From assembly GCA_947647645.1 (NCBI GenBank), contig CANSLE010000023.1:1-15363 (forward strand): DNA of 15,363 nucleotides, given 5' to 3'. This document shows, in pieces, positions 14,011 to 15,363 of the stretch. The notes under the pieces are model-generated. The model ran no database searches, was not told the DNA's origin, and saw only the letters and a list, made by a program, of their open reading frames with translations. This stretch comes from an uncultured Microbacterium sp. (lineage in GTDB: Bacteria > Actinomycetota > Actinomycetes > Actinomycetales > Microbacteriaceae). A program made the translations under genes and the position numbers. Within the stretch, counting starts at the first letter, position 1, and the number at the start of each line of letters is the position of its first letter.

Positions 14011-14095
14011 TGCGCGAGGGGGGACTTGAACCCCCACGCCCTATACGGGCACTAGCACCTCAAGCTAGCGCGTCTACCTATTCCGCCACCCGCGC
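14011..14095 (-). tRNA. tRNA-Leu(GAG)
   Basis: The minus strand folds as a class II tRNA of 85 nt. The acceptor stem pairs GCGCGGG (14095-14089) with CTCGCGC (14018-14012), one G-T pair, and the discriminator base is A at 14011. The anticodon arm is CTAGC-TTGAGGT-GCTAG with anticodon GAG at 14061-14059. A long variable arm contains a GCCC/GGGC stem, and the T-arm is GGGGG-TTCAAGT-CCCCC. The long variable arm and the anticodon agree on leucine, reading CUC and CUU codons. CCA is not encoded, so it must be added by the nucleotidyltransferase. Confidence 0.96.
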
Positions 14096-14103
14096 AGGTG
14101 GTT

Positions 14104-14121
14104 TTCGGTTTCGCAACCGAA
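14104..14121. other. Hairpin in the tRNA-Leu leader
   Basis: TTCGGTT (14104-14110) pairs perfectly with AACCGAA (14115-14121) around a TCGC loop, 8 bp before the tRNA 5' end. It has no T-run on the minus strand. It lies at or just after the predicted tRNA transcription start and 47 bp after the VIT1-type stop, so it may be a leader structure or a weak barrier to readthrough. Confidence 0.45.
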
Positions 14122-14126
14122 GATCG

Positions 14127-14132
14127 ACAGTA
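14127..14132 (-). promoter_or_regulatory. Putative -10 element of tRNA-Leu
   Basis: TACTGT (TAnnnT) on the minus strand lies 31 bp before the mature tRNA 5' end, predicting a start near 14120 and a leader of about 25 nt. The -35 region is not recognisable. Confidence 0.4.
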
Positions 14133-14168
14133 CCAGATTCCGAGCCAGACGTGGAATCACGGACGGCC

Positions 14169-15257
14169 TCACCCCGCCGAGACGCCGAACAGCAGACCCA
14201 GAGCGTAGGTGACGGCGGCCGCTCCGAATCCGATCGCGAGCTGACGCAGCCCCCGGCGCAGCGGCGGAGCGCCCGAGAGGAGGCCGACCATCGCGCCGGT
14301 CGCGGTGAGGGCCGTACCGACCAGCAGGAGGGCGAGCACGACCGCGGGGAGTCCGCTGAGCCCGAAGATCCAGGGCAGCACCGGGATGATCGCGCCGGAG
14401 GCGAAGAAGAGGAAACTGGATGACGCGGCGCCGAGCGCACTGCCGACGACCTCATGATCGGCGGGCGCCGAGGCGGCCAGTCGGTAGGGCTCGCTGCGAT
14501 CCGCAGCCTGCGCCGCGGCGACGACCTCGCGTGCCTGCGCCAGCGCCTGCGCCTCGTCCATCCCCCGGGCGCGATACACCAGCGCGAGCTCGTTGGCGTC
14601 GAGGTCGAGATCTGGCAGCACATGATCCGCATAGTCGCTGGGCTCCGTGGCATCCAGCAACTCCCGCTGCGACCGCACCGACACGTACTCCCCCGCGCCC
14701 ATCGACAGCGCGCCGGCGAGCAGACCCGCCACACCGCTGAAGAGCACGAACTGCGCTCCCACTCCCGTCGCGCCGATCCCCATCACCAGGGCGAGGTTCG
14801 AGACGAGCCCGTCGTTGGCGCCGAAGACCGCGGCGCGGAAGGTCCCCGACAGTCGCCGGCGCCCCCGGGCGGCCAGACCGCGCACGACCTCGCGGTGGAT
14901 CTTCTCGTCGGCGACCATCCGAGGTGTCGCGAACGGCTCGCTCTCGTAGGGCGAGCGGCCTTCGGCGTTCTGAGCCAGAGCGAGGACGAAGATCGAGCCG
15001 AAACGGCGGGCCATCCAGCCGAGCATCCGCGATCCGGCCCCCGGCGACGGCAGACGTGCGGGTTCGCCGCCCAGCAGCTCCACCCAGTGCGCTTCGTGCC
15101 GGCCCTCGGCCTCGGCGAGTGCGAGCAGGATCTCCCGCTCCTCGCCCCGTCGACGCTCGGCGAGGTCGCGGTAGACCTGCGCCTCCGCGCGCTCGTCGGC
15201 GAGATAGCGCGCCCAGCGGCGGCGGTCCTTCTGGGTCGGCTCGGGGCTCACGCTCAC
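14169..15257 (-). CDS. Erythrin-VIT1 family iron/manganese transporter
   Basis: The 362-residue protein joins a ferritin-like domain to a VIT1/CCC1 membrane transporter. In the N-terminal domain (about 10-130) the metal ligands appear as E22/E25 in DERAEAQVY, the pair E51-G-R-H54 and the pair E118-K-I-H121, with the ExxH spacing of a di-iron site. The membrane part has the VIT signatures FGANDGLVSNLALVMG (145-160) and MGAGEYVSVRSQREL (186-200). Membrane segments lie near 145-162, 168-190, 270-293, 301-328 and 338-358. Relatives such as MbfA export iron or protect against peroxide, so detoxification of Fe2+ or Mn2+ is likely here; direction and metal are inferred. The GTG start at 15257 has a TACCGT box 8 nt upstream. 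No metal-regulator operator is recognised. Confidence 0.92.
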   Translation of the reverse strand: MSVSPEPTQKDRRRWARYLADERAEAQVYRDLAERRRGEEREILLALAEAEGRHEAHWVELLGGEPARLPSPGAGSRMLGWMARRFGSIFVLALAQNAEGRSPYESEPFATPRMVADEKIHREVVRGLAARGRRRLSGTFRAAVFGANDGLVSNLALVMGIGATGVGAQFVLFSGVAGLLAGALSMGAGEYVSVRSQRELLDATEPSDYADHVLPDLDLDANELALVYRARGMDEAQALAQAREVVAAAQAADRSEPYRLAASAPADHEVVGSALGAASSSFLFFASGAIIPVLPWIFGLSGLPAVVLALLLVGTALTATGAMVGLLSGAPPLRRGLRQLAIGFGAAAVTYALGLLFGVSAG

Positions 15258-15265
15258 GGGACCCC

Positions 15266-15271
15266 ACGGTA
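15266..15271 (-). promoter_or_regulatory. Putative -10 element of the VIT1-type gene
   Basis: TACCGT (TAnnnT) on the minus strand is 8 nt before the GTG start, slightly longer than the 6-nt spacing of the other predicted leaderless genes. The remaining 92 bp to the window edge shows GC-rich sequence with no recognisable gene. Confidence 0.35.
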
Positions 15272-15363
15272 CCGGCGACGCCGCGGCGGCCGGCGGGCGG
15301 CGACGCGATTGCCAGCATTTCGGGCGTCCGAACGGGCGGCGAGCGCCGTGACGAGGCCCCGCC

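Noticed and set aside
12050..14029. A 659-codon open frame on the plus strand antisense to uppP and the M20 gene
   Set aside because: It lies opposite two clear genes, is rich in Arg/Gly/Asp/His/Ala as expected for an antisense frame in high-GC DNA, runs through the tRNA terminator and has no recognisable domain.
14011..14095. tRNA-Leu as an integration site for a mobile element
   Set aside because: No integrase, no repeated copy of the tRNA 3' end and no change in gene style is visible on either side in this window.

Overview
The window looks like ordinary chromosomal core DNA of a high-GC actinobacterium, most likely Microbacteriaceae and perhaps Microbacterium. That placement comes from the gene set and from the very high G+C coding sequence with GC-rich third positions. 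Actinobacterial markers are RbpA, the PafB/PafC pair, a HelY-type Ski2-like helicase, a PAC2-family protein, TrmI and a Gram-positive Lnt. I see no insertion sequence, phage gene, CRISPR array, toxin-antitoxin pair or restriction system.

Layout. Positions 1-257 hold the 3' end of a glycerophosphodiester phosphodiesterase gene. rbpA follows on the plus strand behind a possible sigma-R/ECF-type promoter. It converges on lnt, and a strong bidirectional hairpin terminator between them overlaps the lnt stop codon. From about 10670 down to 763 is a long minus-strand run: HAD phosphatase, trmI, FKBP lipoprotein, pafB, pafC, tatA, tatC, helY, lnt. Many junctions are 4-bp ATGA or GTGA overlaps. A PAC2-family gene diverges from the HAD gene on the plus strand and meets uppP tail to tail with no gap. 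Upstream of uppP on the minus strand are an M20 peptidase, a tRNA-Leu(GAG) with a strong terminator, and an erythrin-VIT1 iron/manganese transporter.

How the genes relate. The run joins envelope export and lipoprotein maturation (tatA, tatC, FKBP lipoprotein, lnt) to DNA-damage transcription control (pafB/pafC), RNA metabolism (helY) and tRNA m1A58 methylation (trmI). UppP recycles the undecaprenyl carrier. In Mycobacterium tuberculosis the interval from trmI to pafB carries the Pup-proteasome genes. Here only one FKBP gene lies between them, so the window keeps the flanks (PAC2, trmI, pafBC) but not the proteasome genes.

I found no convincing new multi-gene system. The most interesting signals are smaller. 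Five genes have a TAnnnT element exactly 6 nt before the start codon, predicting leaderless mRNAs. The heptamer GGCATCC/GGATGCC is about five-fold over simple expectation and appears in several reading frames. HelY has a Cys/His cluster in its C-terminal half. Perfect inverted repeats flank the tRNA-Leu.
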